A stretch of 64,000 nucleotides of DNA from Basidiobolus meristosporus CBS 931.73 (GCA_002104905.1 MCFE01000068.1:62001-126000); one strand, 5' to 3'; counted from the first letter of the stretch, positions 11,987 to 23,601 are shown. Numbers and translations: made by a program. The notes: a model not told the origin generated them from the sequence alone.

Positions 11987-12352
11987 TGGTTGATTCATTG
12001 ACTATTTGGTATCATTCAGCAGCTAAAAATTAAATTGAAATTCTGGATTAGTCATTGTCACTATAGAACAAACTTACATCCCTAACTTTGCCACTAACTT
12101 CAGATCTATGATATTATGATTATTCCCCTATAGTCAAGATCAAATTAGCTCTTTTACCAAACATTTTGTACCACCCCTGAAACTGCTTCAGTATGCTCTG
12201 GAGTGTTGAGAGGCTCTCCAAGCTCAGTGTTACAGCTGTGTTACTTCTACAAAGGTATAAATACTGGGCTTCATTAAAAATAAGCAAGAGTTCAACTCTA
12301 TCACTATTTCTTGGTTAGTTCCTTATTTCCAGATACTTTTTGAATTGCAACA
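11987..12352 (+). repeat. Solo LTR of copia family 1
   Basis: About 365 bp matching the family-1 LTR over its length, with TATAAATA near 12257 and end GAATTGCAACA at 12352. The first few bases are mutated, so the left edge is approximate. No TSD is visible. The two flanks (ORF1 on the left, tnp2 middle on the right) are not adjacent in an intact element, so recombination or deletion has removed host sequence here. Confidence 0.75.
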
Positions 12353-12797
12353 ATCTACCATGTTGATGGTACATATGCACAACCATCCTGCAGAGGCAAA
12401 ATATGACACAGAGACCATTCCAATGCCAGCATATCTTCACAGCTGCATAGCCTTCACATTGGAAAATGCCACCATTGCAAGATGTCTAACTTGTCAGGAA
12501 TCCTCCACCTTAGGAGGAATATAATTTTCACACTCCAAATTTATTACAATGATACCAAGTCTAAAGAATCTCATACAGTCTAACAAATATTGCAAAGCTA
12601 TAAAGTACTCACTCATCATCAATCAAGCTCAAGCAACTCCAATGTATTTGATAGCAAGGATTTCAAACAGCTAAAAAGCAATAGCTACTTTGTAGGTATG
12701 TTTACCCATGCCGTTGCCTCAATATTTGACTAGTTCTCATCAAACAAGTACTCTACTGGCAAATCTTGCTAGCTGCTGATTCTCATCAACCTTAATC
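12353..12797 (+). pseudogene. Tnp2-type transposase fragment (unit 3)
   Basis: Plus-strand match to the tnp2 segment IPACVNSCMAFTSK..CPKCQESTTIEGKH..SNKYCKAIKY. Here the Cys pair survives as CLTCQESS near 12490-12515. It ends where a copia LTR fragment begins at 12798. Only about 150 codons, with stops. Confidence 0.6.
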
Positions 12798-12927
12798 TGT
12801 TGAAATATTGGGCTATTTGGTATCATACAGCAGCTAAAAATTTCCTCAACAATTCTGGACTAGTCTTGGTCACAGTAGGACTAACCTACTGCCCTAACCT
12901 TGACACTGTCTTCAGATCTATGATCCT
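12798..12927 (+). repeat. Truncated copia family 1 LTR
   Basis: The first 130 bp of the LTR (TGTTGAAATATTGGGC onwards) joined directly to minus-strand gypsy pol at about 12928. The junction cuts both elements, so it is a recombination or deletion point. Confidence 0.7.
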
Positions 12928-15301
12928 TTTCCTTGAGGATATCAGGTAAAGGGGCTGCAATACTTGTAATGGATTTAACAAATCTCCAAAAGTAGGAAAC
13001 CATTCCAAGAAAAGATCTGAGTTCTTATATGCTCTAGGGCTGCTTCAGATTCTTGCTAACTTCAATCTTTTTTGGGTCTAAGGTCACTCCTGTGCAAGTC
13101 ACTATGTGTCCAAGATATTCAAAGTGTTCCTTGAACAACTCACACTTGGCCAGCTTGCCATAGAACTTGTTCTCTCTTAGCTTCTTCTAGTCTTTTCAAT
13201 ATGCATCAAGTGATCCTTGTCACTTGTGCTATATATCAATACGTCATCAAGGTAGATTATTACAAACTTGTCTAAGTACTCCAGGAATACAGTCTACATC
13301 AGGGCCATGAATGTTGCAGGGGCATTGGTGAGGCACAACTAGTCACTAGGTACCTGTAATGTCCATATCTGGCTCTAAATGCTGTCATAAGAATGTCTTC
13401 TGGCTTAACCCTTATCTGGTTGTATCCTGACATGGGGTCAATCTTGCTAAATATATTGGCTTGATTGAGTTGGTCCAAAACTCATCAATCCAAGGTATGG
13501 GGCATCTACTCTTCACAGTACCTGAGTTGAGGGCTCTGTAGTCAATGCATATCCTGAGTGTTCCATCTTTCTTTTTTGCAAAGAGTACTGGTGCTCCCCA
13601 AAGTGACTTGCTGGGTTTGATATATCCTTGCTCTGTTAATCAATCTATTTGTCACTTCATCTCTTCCAACTCAATGGACTCATTCTGTAGGTGTCTTACT
13701 CACTGGATGGCTATCTCCTGTGTCAATGGCATGACCCACATCTCTCACTGGTGGTAGGCTTACAAGTTCATCTGGATATATGTCTGAATATTCCTTCAAA
13801 AGAGTCTGGACCTCCCGGGGTGCTGGAATAGAGTGATTTCCAGTATTACTGCCATGAGGAACACCTAGGTGCCTTTTCTAAGTGCTCAACAGAAATGTGT
13901 CTTGATAAGCTCAATTGTTTCACACACACTGGAATTGACCAAGTTGAAATTCAATTTGGAAGGCAATAACTTATAGGTCCTGCTGTCTTTCTGGATCTGA
14001 GTAACATGGGTTCTCCAGTTGATTGATGGATTACAACAAAATAGCCAGGTTTTCCAACTATAAGGTCAAACTTGCAGCTCCCAAATACTTAGGCCTGTAG
14101 GTCTTCTTCATAGCCAGTGATCCTCACTCTTACTGGCTGAGTAGTATAGTTGTTTATGTGAGAGATCCCATCAGATGTTGAAACTGAAGTGGATTTGGTG
14201 AGCTTGGAGTTGATTCCAGCCCTCAAAGCAAGTTGCTCTGGTATCTACTCAAGTGGTGCTTCTGAGTCAATCATGATCTTGCCATTGATTTTTCCATTCC
14301 AGTATAATAGCTGTACTTAGTATGAGGTCATCTGGGATAGGTATTCCTCTGTCATAGGGAAGGTGAGTTCTGAGTCTTCTTCAGGTCAATCCTGCATGTT
14401 ACTATGCTCAAGGGCTTCAGTATGGCTGAAGCTTCTTGTTGACAGGTGTCCATTTCTTCTCTGAGGGCAGTACTTTGTAATGTGTCTTTGCAGGCAGCAA
14501 TTAAATAAAGTCCTATCTTCTTACATTCTTCTGAGGTAGGATTCTTCTGCATAGCATTTATTTCCATTGGCACTGCTTCTATTTGCCTTCTTACATAGAG
14601 ATTGTATCCTCTCTGATTAGTCATTGTGGGCTTCCCAACTCCAAAGATAGCTGAGTCATAGTCAATGGCAATCTTGATGGCTTCTTCAATAGTCTGGGGT
14701 CTTTGATAATACACCTCCTTGCAAGCTCTTTCTTTCAACCCATCAATAAAGTATTCCACTTGGTCCAGGGAGTCCTTTCTTTCAATTTTTTCAAGTAGTC
14801 GTCTATATTCATAGATATACTCTTGGACATTCCTTTTTGTTTGAGTGTCTTCAAGTATATTCTTAGCAGTGTCTGCTGTTATGAAGGTTCAAAGCATCCT
14901 GAGTTTGCAGCACAAACTCAGCCCAGACAGAGATTGTAGAGCATCCCATCATGGTGGCAGACCTAATCTTGTTGTGGTACAACTGTAAAGCTGCATCTGC
15001 CAGGTAAGAAGCTGCATAATGTAACTTGCTTTCTGGATGAGCTCCCTTAGCCTTGAAAGCTACTTCAATTGGAAAGAGCCAAGTTCCCATGTTTTCATTG
15101 ACTCTACCATGGTACCAGTTGACCTTCACACTAAAGTTACTCTTGGCAGGGTTTTGCTGGCTTTGGGTCATGGTAGTTATTCCTTGTTGCTGCTGGGCCA
15201 GCATTTGCTGCATAGGATTCTTCCACTCTTGATTTTTGGACATCTTGAGGGTGGCTTCTTCTTTCTTTGGGAGGGAGGTTTCTGATTATTGCTGCTACCA
15301 A
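12928..15301 (-). pseudogene. Ty3/gypsy gag-pol, 3' truncated (gypsy 1)
   Basis: Minus-strand order: gag from ATG at 15243 (MSKNQEWKNPMQQ), a second gag segment at 14352-14759 with a ruined zinc knuckle, then protease with MIDSEAPLE (about 14260). RT follows, with [20 protein letters not shown] near 13550-13610 and the intact active site YLDDVLIYS near 13239-13264. It ends in the RT-RNase H connection (LDPKK, then FLGMVSYF). RNase H, integrase and the 3' LTR are absent. Stops and frame changes occur throughout. The end at 12928 meets a truncated copia LTR. The missing half corresponds almost exactly to what is present in the gypsy fragment at 19991. Confidence 0.8.
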
Positions 15302-15668
15302 TGTTTTAAGACATGATAAATGAGTTGTAGAGGAATAGGAAGTTTAGCTAGTATTGTATTCACTAAAACTTGAACTGACTTTTAGTGAGGTTCCAGCAGC
15401 TCCTTATATTCATCTTGCCAGATCAATTGCTGACTAATTATATTTCCTAATGTAGGTTATTGCTGATGACTCATTTGATTGTATCATTGACACCCAATTA
15501 TATCTTGCCCAATATTTGTATTCCTGTCTGTTAAGGATCTGCTGATGCCTCTGCAAACCAATACACTAATTTGATAGATAATACTAATATGCTGATAGGC
15601 TAAACTTCAACCTAACTGATTTGATTAAATGCTAGTCTAACTTATTCACTCAAGCAACAGATATAGCA
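15302..15668 (-). repeat. LTR between two gypsy internal regions
   Basis: 367 bp, matching the LTR at 21942-22309. On the coding strand it ends AAAACA and is followed one base later by TGGTAGCAGC, a plausible primer-binding site for a tRNA ending GCTGCTACCA. It serves as the 5' LTR of gypsy 1 and directly abuts the truncated pol of gypsy 2 at 15669, giving an LTR-internal-LTR-internal order. Confidence 0.7.
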
Positions 15669-15857
15669 AGATATCTGGATATTCCTTCAGAAGAGTATGG
15701 ACTCTCTGGGAAACTGGAGAAGAGGAATTATCCTGCAATGCCACCATGAAAAACATATGGGTACCTTTCCTAAGTGCTCTACAGAGCTGTGTCTTGCTAA
15801 GCTTACTTGTGTCCAATGCACTGGAATTGACCAAGCTAAAAGCCAGTCTGGCAGATA

Positions 15858-17100
15858 TGTGGTAATGGAAAGTACTCCATTACTACAATATCTCTAAACC
15901 AATATTGCACTCATTTCTTTATTTTGCTTTTTGCTATTGTAACACACAAGAGAAAGATCAAGAATTTCCAACTTTGAAGAGCAAATGCTCCAGACCCTGA
16001 CAAGCAATCCACCCAAGAATATTATGTCATACATAACACGTAGTAGCCAACACATGTTTCAAATTACAGCTTATTTGAAGCAGTACTTAAGGAGTTATGA
16101 CCAAAAGAGTCCAACTATTTTATATACTATGCCTAATTGCTAGGATTACTATGGTGACTTTGATCGCGTGTAACTTTTGAACCAGCCAATCAAATCACGT
16201 GAAATTTTCACAGGTGCTGCACCTATGTCCGATCTGCGCCACTGCAAAATTTTAGCTTCGTATCATGTGTATTGCTTGCGCAATCGCCCAAAAACCTTGA
16301 TCCTTCAAAATTTTCATATATATGACTTCCCCAGCTGAAAAATAAAGGGAGAGCCTCTCTTTCCAGAATCTCCACACTACAATTTCAAGTTTAAAGGTTA
16401 TAAGACTTCCCCTGCATCACTTGCACTGTTGAGTATTCTGACTTTGATCAGTACTACATCAGTAAAGAGACTGCAAAGCTCACAAGAATCCAATCTAAGT
16501 TCTACAAGAAACTACCACTTTGCTGTTGGAAAAGTCCCCTCTAAGAAGCCCCTTTACTCTAAAGACACCCCTTTAGACACCCCTTTAGTCTAAAGACCCC
16601 TTTAGAGACCCCTTTAAGAAGCCCCTTTACTCTAAAGAAGCCCCTTTAGGCACCCCTTTAGTGTAAAGTCCACTTTGGAGACCACTACAAGAAGCCCCTT
16701 TACTCTAAAGACACCCCTTTAGACACCCCTTTAGTTCTAAAGACCCCTTTAGAGACTTCTACAACACACCCCTTTAGGTTAAAGGGGAGTTCAGAATATC
16801 CATACTAGGAAATATTTTCTCAGAAAGGAAAGTGACTTCCAAATAAGGAAAAGTTACTATAAAAGTAAATAAGCCCATTAGTCGACAGAAGGTCAGAACA
16901 CTGCTGTAGAAGTGATAAACACTGCCTACAGTATATTTTGAGCCTAAGATTGAGGAAATTGGTGAAAGTTATATCTTCTATCGGTATATCAAACTCCCAA
17001 TAAACTATTTCAGTATTAGCATACTGGAAGTTGTTGTATATTGTTGATTAGCCTCTACATTGTAGAACAAGCCCCAAACTAATCATAATACAACACAACA
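15858..17100 (+). mobile_element. Solo LTR of a separate family, TSD GATA
   Basis: 1,243 bp starting TGTGGTAATGG and ending ACACAACA. It is flanked by GATA at 15854-15857 and again at 17101-17104. Removing it plus one GATA restores continuous gypsy 2 sequence. A TATA-like CATATATATGAC is at about 16313-16325 and AATAAAGGG follows near 16340, giving plus-strand orientation. A CCCCTTTAG-type minisatellite lies at 16535-16785. CpG is far more frequent here (about eight between 16160 and 16290) than elsewhere, which suggests a relatively recent insertion. No coding sequence. Confidence 0.7.
16535..16785. repeat. CCCCTTTAG / CTCTAAAG minisatellite inside the solo LTR
   Basis: Short words CCCCTTTA and TCTAAAGA alternate about a dozen times. 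A longer unit with the order CCCCTTTACTCTAAAGACA, CCCCTTTAGACA, CCCCTTTAG(T)TCTAAAG is seen at about 16540-16605 and again at about 16693-16757. CCTTTA and TAAAGG are complementary, so the RNA could form repeated small hairpins. There are no unique equal-length spacers, so this is not a CRISPR array. Confidence 0.8.
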
Positions 17101-18789
17101 GATAGTAGCTCATAGGTGTACTTGTTGTTTTGGATCTGAGTGGCATAGGTTCTCCAACTGATTTATGGATTACAGCTGAATAGGCATGCTTATCCGAGCA
17201 TCAGGTCAACTTTATAGTTTTGAGATATTTTGACCTCTAGGACTTCTTCATAGTCAATGAAGCACACTCTTAGTGACTGAGAGATATAGCTGATTATGTG
17301 ATAGTTCCCATTGATTGTTACAACTGAAATTATTTTGGTAGGTTCTGAGTGGCCTCTAGCTCTCATAGCATATTACTCTGACATGTATATGTGTTTTGCT
17401 CCTGAGTCAATCATATTCTTGACAGCACTTCACTGATGACTCCATTCAAGTGTAATAGTTTTCCACAGTTTGAGGTTTTTTGGGACAAGAATCCTTTGGT
17501 CATATGCAGTGCAAGTTATGAAACTTCTACAAGCTCATCCTCCCCATCACTATGTTCTTGAGCTTCAATCCCTAAGAAAAAAAAATTGAAAAAAGCCAAG
17601 CAAAATACCATCATAGTATCAGCCAAATTCCAAGTTTCTCATAATTGACAGCCCTTCATATCTCTGTTCTAAGCTGATTGTCAGACATGCAAACAACTTC
17701 TCCAGGAGATGACTGGGCATACTAGCATCCTTACTAAATATGGTAATTAGCTGTCCATTACTTTAATCAAAAGTTGCATTTGAAATTTTGAACCCAAAAC
17801 ACCAGCTGAGTACCAGCAAAATGCCAGCAGAATACCAGCTAAAAATCAGATGAATTTTAAGTTTGAGATTCTTCATAGGGAATGTGATTCAAGGTTCTTG
17901 TTGACCATGGACATTTCTTCTCTGAGGGCAATACTTTGGGATGTGCCCATGCTGATGGTAATTGAAGCAAACTACTTTCTTCTCACATCCTTCTGAGGAG
18001 GAATCTTTGCCTTAGTGTCTACTTGCATTGGCATTTTTTCTGGTTGTCTTCTTTCATGGCAATTATACATTTTCTAATTAGTCACTATAAACTTTCCAAC
18101 TCCAAACATAGATGAGCTATAGTTATTGACAGTTTTGATGTCTTCTTTAATAGTCTGAGGTCTTTAATAATGTACTTCCTTGCAAGTTTGCTCTTTCAAC
18201 CCATCAATAAGGTATTCAACCTGATCAAGGGGGTCTGTGCTTTCAACTTGTCCAAATAACATCTATACTCATAGATGTATTCATGAACCATTCCTTTTTT
18301 GCTGAATGTCTCAGCTTTTGCCTTAGTGGTGTCTGCTGGTGTTGTGGCCCAAACACATTCTAACTTCCTGACATAAACTCATCCCATGTAGAGTTAGTAA
18401 AGCATCCCATTATAGTAGTTGACCTGACCATATTTTGGTACAACTACAACTCTGCATCAGCCACATCAGAAGCTGCATAATGCAGCATGCTTTCTGGGGC
18501 AATTCCATTTGCCTTGAAAGCTTCTTCATTTTGAAAAAGTGAGGTTCCCAGGTTTTCATTGTCTCTGTCACTTCATTGGTTGACCATCACACTGAAGTTA
18601 CTCTTATCAGGGCTTTGCTAGCTCTGGGTCATGGTAGTCATTCCTTGTTGCTGCTGGCTAAGGATCTGGAGTATGTGTTGCTGTTGGGCCAGAATATGCT
18701 GAATAGCATTCTTCCATTCTTGATTTGCCAACATCTTAAGGGAGGCTTCTTCTTTCTTCACAAGGGAGGTTTCTGGTTATTGCTGCTAC

Positions 18790-19150
18790 TGACAATACCA
18801 GTCTTGATATAAGAGTTGCAGAGTAATAGGGAGTTTAACTAGTGTTGTACTTACTAACAGTTGCACTAATATTTATTGAGATTCCAGCAGCTTGTTATAT
18901 GCATTTTGCATGATCCATTGCAGAATAATTGTACTTCCTAATGTAAGTTGTGGTTGCTGACACATTTAATCACTTCATCATCTATATAGACTGTACTTAA
19001 AATTTCTATCACTGTCTGTTAAGGACTGGATCATTCATCTGTTGACTAATTTTACTGAGTTGATATATAATACTGATAGTCTGATAGGCTGAACATCAAA
19101 CTAATTAAATGGACTAAAATCTGATCTATCTCAGACAGCAGAGCATAACA
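18790..19150 (-). repeat. 5' LTR of gypsy 2
   Basis: About 361 bp. Read on the minus strand it begins TGTTATGCTCTGC (19150) and matches the LTRs at 15302 and 21942. Beyond 19150 the sequence is a minus-strand ORF1 fragment. No TSD can be verified because the other end of this gypsy copy is lost. Confidence 0.65.
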
Positions 19151-19360
19151 GTAACTGTCTTCAGGGCTCTTTGCATTGTTGCCTTGTCAGTCAATTGGAT
19201 CCTCAATGTGTCTAGAATGGAGGGCATGGAGGCTGTGCTTGGCAAATAGCACTTGTTGGCAAACTCATTTACCATGCTGGAGTGTTGCTCAACTGGCTGT
19301 GTTTCTAAATCTTGACAGAACAGCTGTCATCCTCTTAGTAATCTTCTTGGCTATTAGGTA
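19151..19360 (-). pseudogene. ORF1 fragment, minus orientation
   Basis: Homologous to the ORF1 segment around VDRVEIAVTDKA and the preceding EAQPVELYSSKV. It ends at about 19360, where a plus-oriented ORF1 fragment begins, forming an inverted junction of two ORF1 pieces. Confidence 0.55.
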
Positions 19361-19990
19361 GAATGGCCAATATGATAGATGCAATGGTCCATAGAGATTA
19401 GAAAGTTGTCCAGAGACCAAATGTGCTGATAATCTCTTTGAAGCAATGTACATCCCTGGTAAGGAATATGGTAGCCTTGCTATGACAAAGAAACTGAAGT
19501 GATCAATGTCATGGCCAGAAATTGAGACATATTGCAGTGTTACCATAGAGGAACACCATGGTGCTTTTGAAGTACATCAATAGTGTCTAAAGCTAATGCC
19601 CATAGAAAACCCTTCACAGTATGTGAGGGAGATACTCTGGTACTCAGAGCAAAGCCTAAAGATCAATAGATATTGAATGGCTGACAAGCTATTGTGTACA
19701 ATAATGAACAGTCTGCTAATATTGAAGAGGCTGTACAAGGTCTAGCATGCCAGCAGCCTTAAGCTAGCATTCCATGGGATCATCAGGAACTTGAGACCAG
19801 GCAAAATGTGCTTAACCTGTTACATAAGTATCATTGTGGATTCAAGCAAGCAAACAGATTTTGGGCTAGAATTGGTATGTTAAGAAAACATCTCAGGAAT
19901 AGAAGAAACTATGAAGGGAAAATATGAAGGGTGCCACAGAGAGAACCAGAGGCTTCTCCAAGACTCTGTAATAAGCAGGGTCAATAGCTC
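19361..19990 (+). pseudogene. ORF1 fragment, plus orientation, split by gypsy 3
   Basis: Plus-strand ORF1 from the coiled-coil segment (AMVHRD, equal to DAMAQRN) to about residue 330. It includes HSMGSSGT and a sequence equal to the SIPWDHQEL region near 19775. Full of stops. ORF1 homology resumes at 22310 after the gypsy insertion, so 19361-19990 and 22310-22472 were one gene. Confidence 0.55.
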
Positions 19991-21941
19991 CAGCTAGTAT
20001 AGGAGTGAGCTTAGACCCCAGGAAGGATGAAGTCATCAAGAAGCTTAAGCAGCCCCATAGCATACCAGAATTTGGATTATTCCTTGGAATGGCTTCCTAT
20101 TCTTCATGGTTTGGAAAGTCCTTTGCAAGTATTACAGCCCGTTTAACTGATATTCTCAAGAAAGACAACACCTTGAAGTGTGACATAGCCTCTCAGACTG
20201 TCTTTCAGATGCTCAAGAATGAACTTACTAAGCCGCCAAGCTTAGAAATCTCAGACTCCAGCAAAGAGCTTGCTCTGTGCATAAATGCTTCAGACTATGC
20301 AATTGGTTTGGTACTGAACCAAGAACATGAGGGAAAGGACCATCTAGCTGCTTTTGAGTCCAAGAAACAGAACTAAGCAGTACAAAACTATCCAGTGCAT
20401 GAGAAGGAGATACTGGACATAGTACACTGCTTGAAGACCTGCAGATGCTACACTGAAGGGGTTAAGTGCACTGTGAAGATGGATCTTGCATCACTCAAGT
20501 ATATATTTACTCTGTAGGTACTATCCAGAAGATTAACAAGATGGACTGAATACATTTGGCAACTTGACATGGATATTGTCTACTACCCTGGGAAAAACAA
20601 CACAGTTACTGATGCCCTATCAAGACTAGAACAAGTTGCACAACTCAACCTAGGGCATGAATCAGTTTATCCTAGCTTATTTCCAAAGTACTTGAAGGTC
20701 TAAGCCATTGCCAATGATATGGATGAAGAGATCAAGAAGATATTCCAGGATGAAGCTAGCAAACTTGTAGTACCAGATGAAACACTTTACCAAATTGTTG
20801 ATGGAAGTGCTATTGCCTAGTGCCCTTATGTTGTTTGCCTAAATATGATACATAAGCCACGCAATGGACATGGACATCTTGTAATTGAAGGGACCTATAG
20901 CCTTGTGAATACCAGAGCATGGTGGTTCAGAATGAAACAAGTTCATGAGAAGCTAGCAATAACATGTCCAAATTGACAAATCAACTAAGGCCAACCATAG
21001 CAAGTTACTGAACTATTTCCCCTGGAGTCTCTAAGACCTCTTGAGAGAAGAGTAAATAACCATATTGGAAGACTGCCAACTACCAGAAAATGCAACTGCT
21101 GGATCCTAGTAACCATTGATCATGCCACTAAATGGTCAGTGGCTGAGGCTGTACCTGTGGCCAGTGAATAAGCAGTTGCAAGTATGATCAACCAAGAAAT
21201 GATTTTGAAGTTTGGATACACTTTAGAGATTTTATCTGATGGAGGAGCAAACTCTATGGCAAAGGCATTGTAAGCTTACATGCAAATGCAGCAGATCATG
21301 TATTTGAAAGCCTTGGCATATCACCGCAGAACTAATGGAGGCACTGAGCATTTTAATGGATTATTTGGAAAATGATGACCAAGAATGCCAATGGAGCTGT
21401 CCATCCATGAGATGAGTATATAAACCAAGCACCTTTTGCCTGCAGAGTCAGAGTGCAAAATGCCACCCCACAATTGCCATGTTACTCTGTGATTGAATGT
21501 GAACTAAGGATTCCCAGAGATCTCACACAACCAAAGCTTACAGATGCCTAGTATGATGAACTCAGACAGTCAAGTAGACACCAGCTGCTGGAGCAAAGAC
21601 ATCAAGAGGCATAGGCCAAAGTATCTTGAAGTGCAGAAAAGATGAAGCAGAGATTTGATATGAATACATCACCAGAAGCATTGACAGTTGGAAACTCTGA
21701 ATTACCAAGTAACAAAACTTGCAAGAAGTTTGAGCCACAATATGTGGGACCATTCACAATCATCAGACCATATCCATTTGCTGTTTACCAACTGGTAGAC
21801 AAATATGGTACATCTGGGAAAATTTAGCTCTTAGAGCCAAATGCAAGTTTGCAAGGCTTGTTGACAATACTGAACCATCCAGATATTGGTATCACAAAAA
21901 AAGAGATTGAGGAGCACCCTCTCAACGTTAGTAGAGGAGAA
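19991..21941 (+). pseudogene. Ty3/gypsy pol, 5' truncated (gypsy 3): RNase H and integrase
   Basis: Begins in the RT-RNase H connection (SLDPRKDEVIKKLKQP), then RNase H with LALCINASDYAIG (about 20270) and the tail YYPGKNNTVTDALSRL (about 20580). Integrase carries D in DHATKWS (21118), D in SDGGANS (21238) and E in GGTEHFNG (21346). The C-terminal part reaches PYPFAVYQLVDKYG near 21770. At least nine in-frame stops. Gag, protease and RT are absent; this is the complement of what gypsy 1 retains. It carries the same LTR as gypsy 1. Confidence 0.8.
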
Positions 21942-22309
21942 TGTTATGATCTACTGCATGAGCTATTAAGTTAGATCACTTCTTTGTCAAATCAACTAGT
22001 TTTATGCCTAGCCTAGCAATATATCTGTATTATCTATTAAATCATTAGTACTAGTAAGCAAATGAGTCAGCAGATTCATATCAGACAGAAACAGGTATAT
22101 TCAGTAGGATCAGATTGAGTGATGATGATGCAACTAAATAGATCATTAGCCTCAGCCTACATTAGGGTATTCAATTAGTCAGCAATTGATTGGCCAGGTG
22201 TTTATAAGGAGCTGCTGGAACCTCAATAAAGATCAGTTCAAGTTTTGTTGAACACATTACTAGCTACACTCCCTGTTCCTCTCCAACTCTTATATCAAGA
22301 CTTGTAACA
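21942..22309 (+). repeat. 3' LTR of gypsy 3
   Basis: 368 bp from TGTTATGATCTACTGC to GACTTGTAACA. It contains TTTATAAGG (about 22200) followed by CAATAAAGATC (about 22226), a plausible TATA box and polyadenylation signal in the right order. The sequence after it is ORF1, so the element had inserted into ORF1. Confidence 0.8.
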
Positions 22310-22472
22310 AAGGCACAGCAAAAGGTTGCCGCACTTCTTTATAAGTAGCATTTGATAAGTTGCAGATGAATATTGCAAGAATTTAATTCAACAACATGCA
22401 TATGCTGTGCTAGACTATAGTGAAGTCCTGGATGTATAGGATCCACTGAATGAACAATGGCCTAAGGCTGCA
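22310..22472 (+). pseudogene. ORF1 C-terminal fragment
   Basis: Continuation of the ORF1 copy split by gypsy 3. It reads VADEYCKNLIQQHAYAVLD, then DPLNEQWPKAA, matching EYCKDLLQSLADEELDL and VNEQWHKAIG of unit 1. It stops at 22472, exactly where the TIR of unit 4 begins, so unit 4 inserted into ORF1. Confidence 0.6.
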
Positions 22473-22732
22473 CCCTATGAAAACTAACTTGGCCCTGTGA
22501 GTTAATCCAATCCAGATTAGCTGCCAAGATCCTATCAGGAGACCACTATAATACCAGCTGCTTAGGATTTAAATTCCATCCACACAATCTTTTAATAGGA
22601 TCACAACATTGCTTGGCTAATTTCACAGCTAAATAAAGTTGAAAAGCATAATGGTATTGTACAGTGTTTTGCCAAGGGTGTAATGGTGTTGTTGCAATCT
22701 TAGTGTTTTACAAATATTTAAGTAGATCTAAC

Positions 22733-23100
22733 AGTTGAAATATTTGACCATTTGGTATCATTCAGCAGCTAAAAATTTACTTAACAATCTGGACTAGTCT
22801 TGGTCACTGTTGGAATAATTTAGAGCTCTAATGTTGCCACTTTCTTCAGATCTATGATCTTATGATTATTCCCTAATAGTCAGAATCAAATTAGCACTAT
22901 TACTAAACATTATTTACTAACCCTGAGACTGTTACAGAATGCTCCTGAATATTGAGAAACACTTCTTACTTATTGTTACAGCTGTATTACTTCTACAAAC
23001 ATATAAATACTAAGCTTCCTTATTAATAAACAACAGTTCAGCTATTATCACTATTTCTTGATCGGTTCCTTCTGTCCAAATCACTTCTTGAGTTGCATCA
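22733..23100 (+). repeat. 5' LTR of the miniature copia element
   Basis: 368 bp, first base mutated (AGTTGAAATATT in place of TGTTGAAATATT), ending AGTTGCATCA. The five bases before it are CTAAC and those after the 3' LTR are CCAAC, a TSD with one mismatch. The primer-binding site GGTTATGAGCCC follows at 23101, an exact complement of GGGCTCATAACC. Confidence 0.85.
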
Positions 23101-23136
23101 GGTTATGAGCCCCTATAGCCTTAACTTATCCTAAAG

Positions 23137-23601
23137 ATGACTTCTACCAGTAAACAGAACAACACAAACATCTTCCCTGTAAAGGAGAGGTTTGATGGGA
23201 AGAACTACAGACTTTGAAGAATCAAGATGCAGTTCCACCTTGAGGGAAGGAAGCTTTGGAATATAGTAACAGGAAAAGAAGTTGAGCCCAAAGAAACAGC
23301 AGAAGAAGTGGTGAAGTTTCAAGAGAAGGAGAGAAAGGCCTTCAATGCCATATGTAGCCATGTGAAAGATTCCTTCTTTGGACAAATCCATGATTCTAAT
23401 ACTGCCAAAGCAGCATGAGAATCCTTGCAAAGGAGAGAAAAACCTTTTGTTAGGGAAGCTATAGAAAAAAACCTAGTAGAGTTGGTGTACTGCCCAACTA
23501 ACAAAATGGTGGCAGATATATTGACAAAACCATAAACTAGGCCACAATTTGAGAATCTCAGGGAGGAATTAGGATTAAGAAATTATTGAGGTGAGGGGGA
23601 G
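23137..23601 (+). pseudogene. Gag start fused to RNase H end in a miniature copia
   Basis: ATG at 23137 begins the family-1 Gag (TSTSKQNNTNIFPVKERF), with a stop where Trp is expected near the WRIK segment, and another after NTAKAA at 23416. From about 23440 the sequence is the end of RNase H (LVELVYCPTNKMVADILTKP), then a purine-rich GGTGAGGGGGAG tract before the 3' LTR. All of protease, integrase and RT is deleted, leaving a 500-bp interior. It keeps both LTRs, the primer site and the purine tract, so it could have moved using another copy's enzymes. Confidence 0.8.

Larger units (their letters stand above)
15669..18789 (-). pseudogene. Ty3/gypsy gag-protease remnant (gypsy 2), split by a solo LTR
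   Basis: Minus strand. Gag lies at about 18780-17950 (start region homologous to MSKNQEW), then protease from about 17500. The gene is interrupted by the solo LTR at 15858-17100 and continues at 15669-15857, where homology matches 13770-13960 of gypsy 1. RT, RNase H and integrase are missing. Highly degenerate, with no frame longer than about 80 codons. 17570-17900 holds a stretch I cannot align, with several CAGCTGAGTACCAGC-like tandem words near 17800-17840. Confidence 0.65.

Noticed and set aside
16535-16785. Possible CRISPR array from the regular CCCCTTTAG words
   Set aside because: The repeats are 8-20 bp, adjoin one another and have no unique equal-length spacers. The setting is a eukaryotic LTR.
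23101-23112. Possible tRNA gene near the initiator-type motif
   Set aside because: Only the anticodon-arm complement is present, always directly after an LTR; no acceptor stem, D or T arms.
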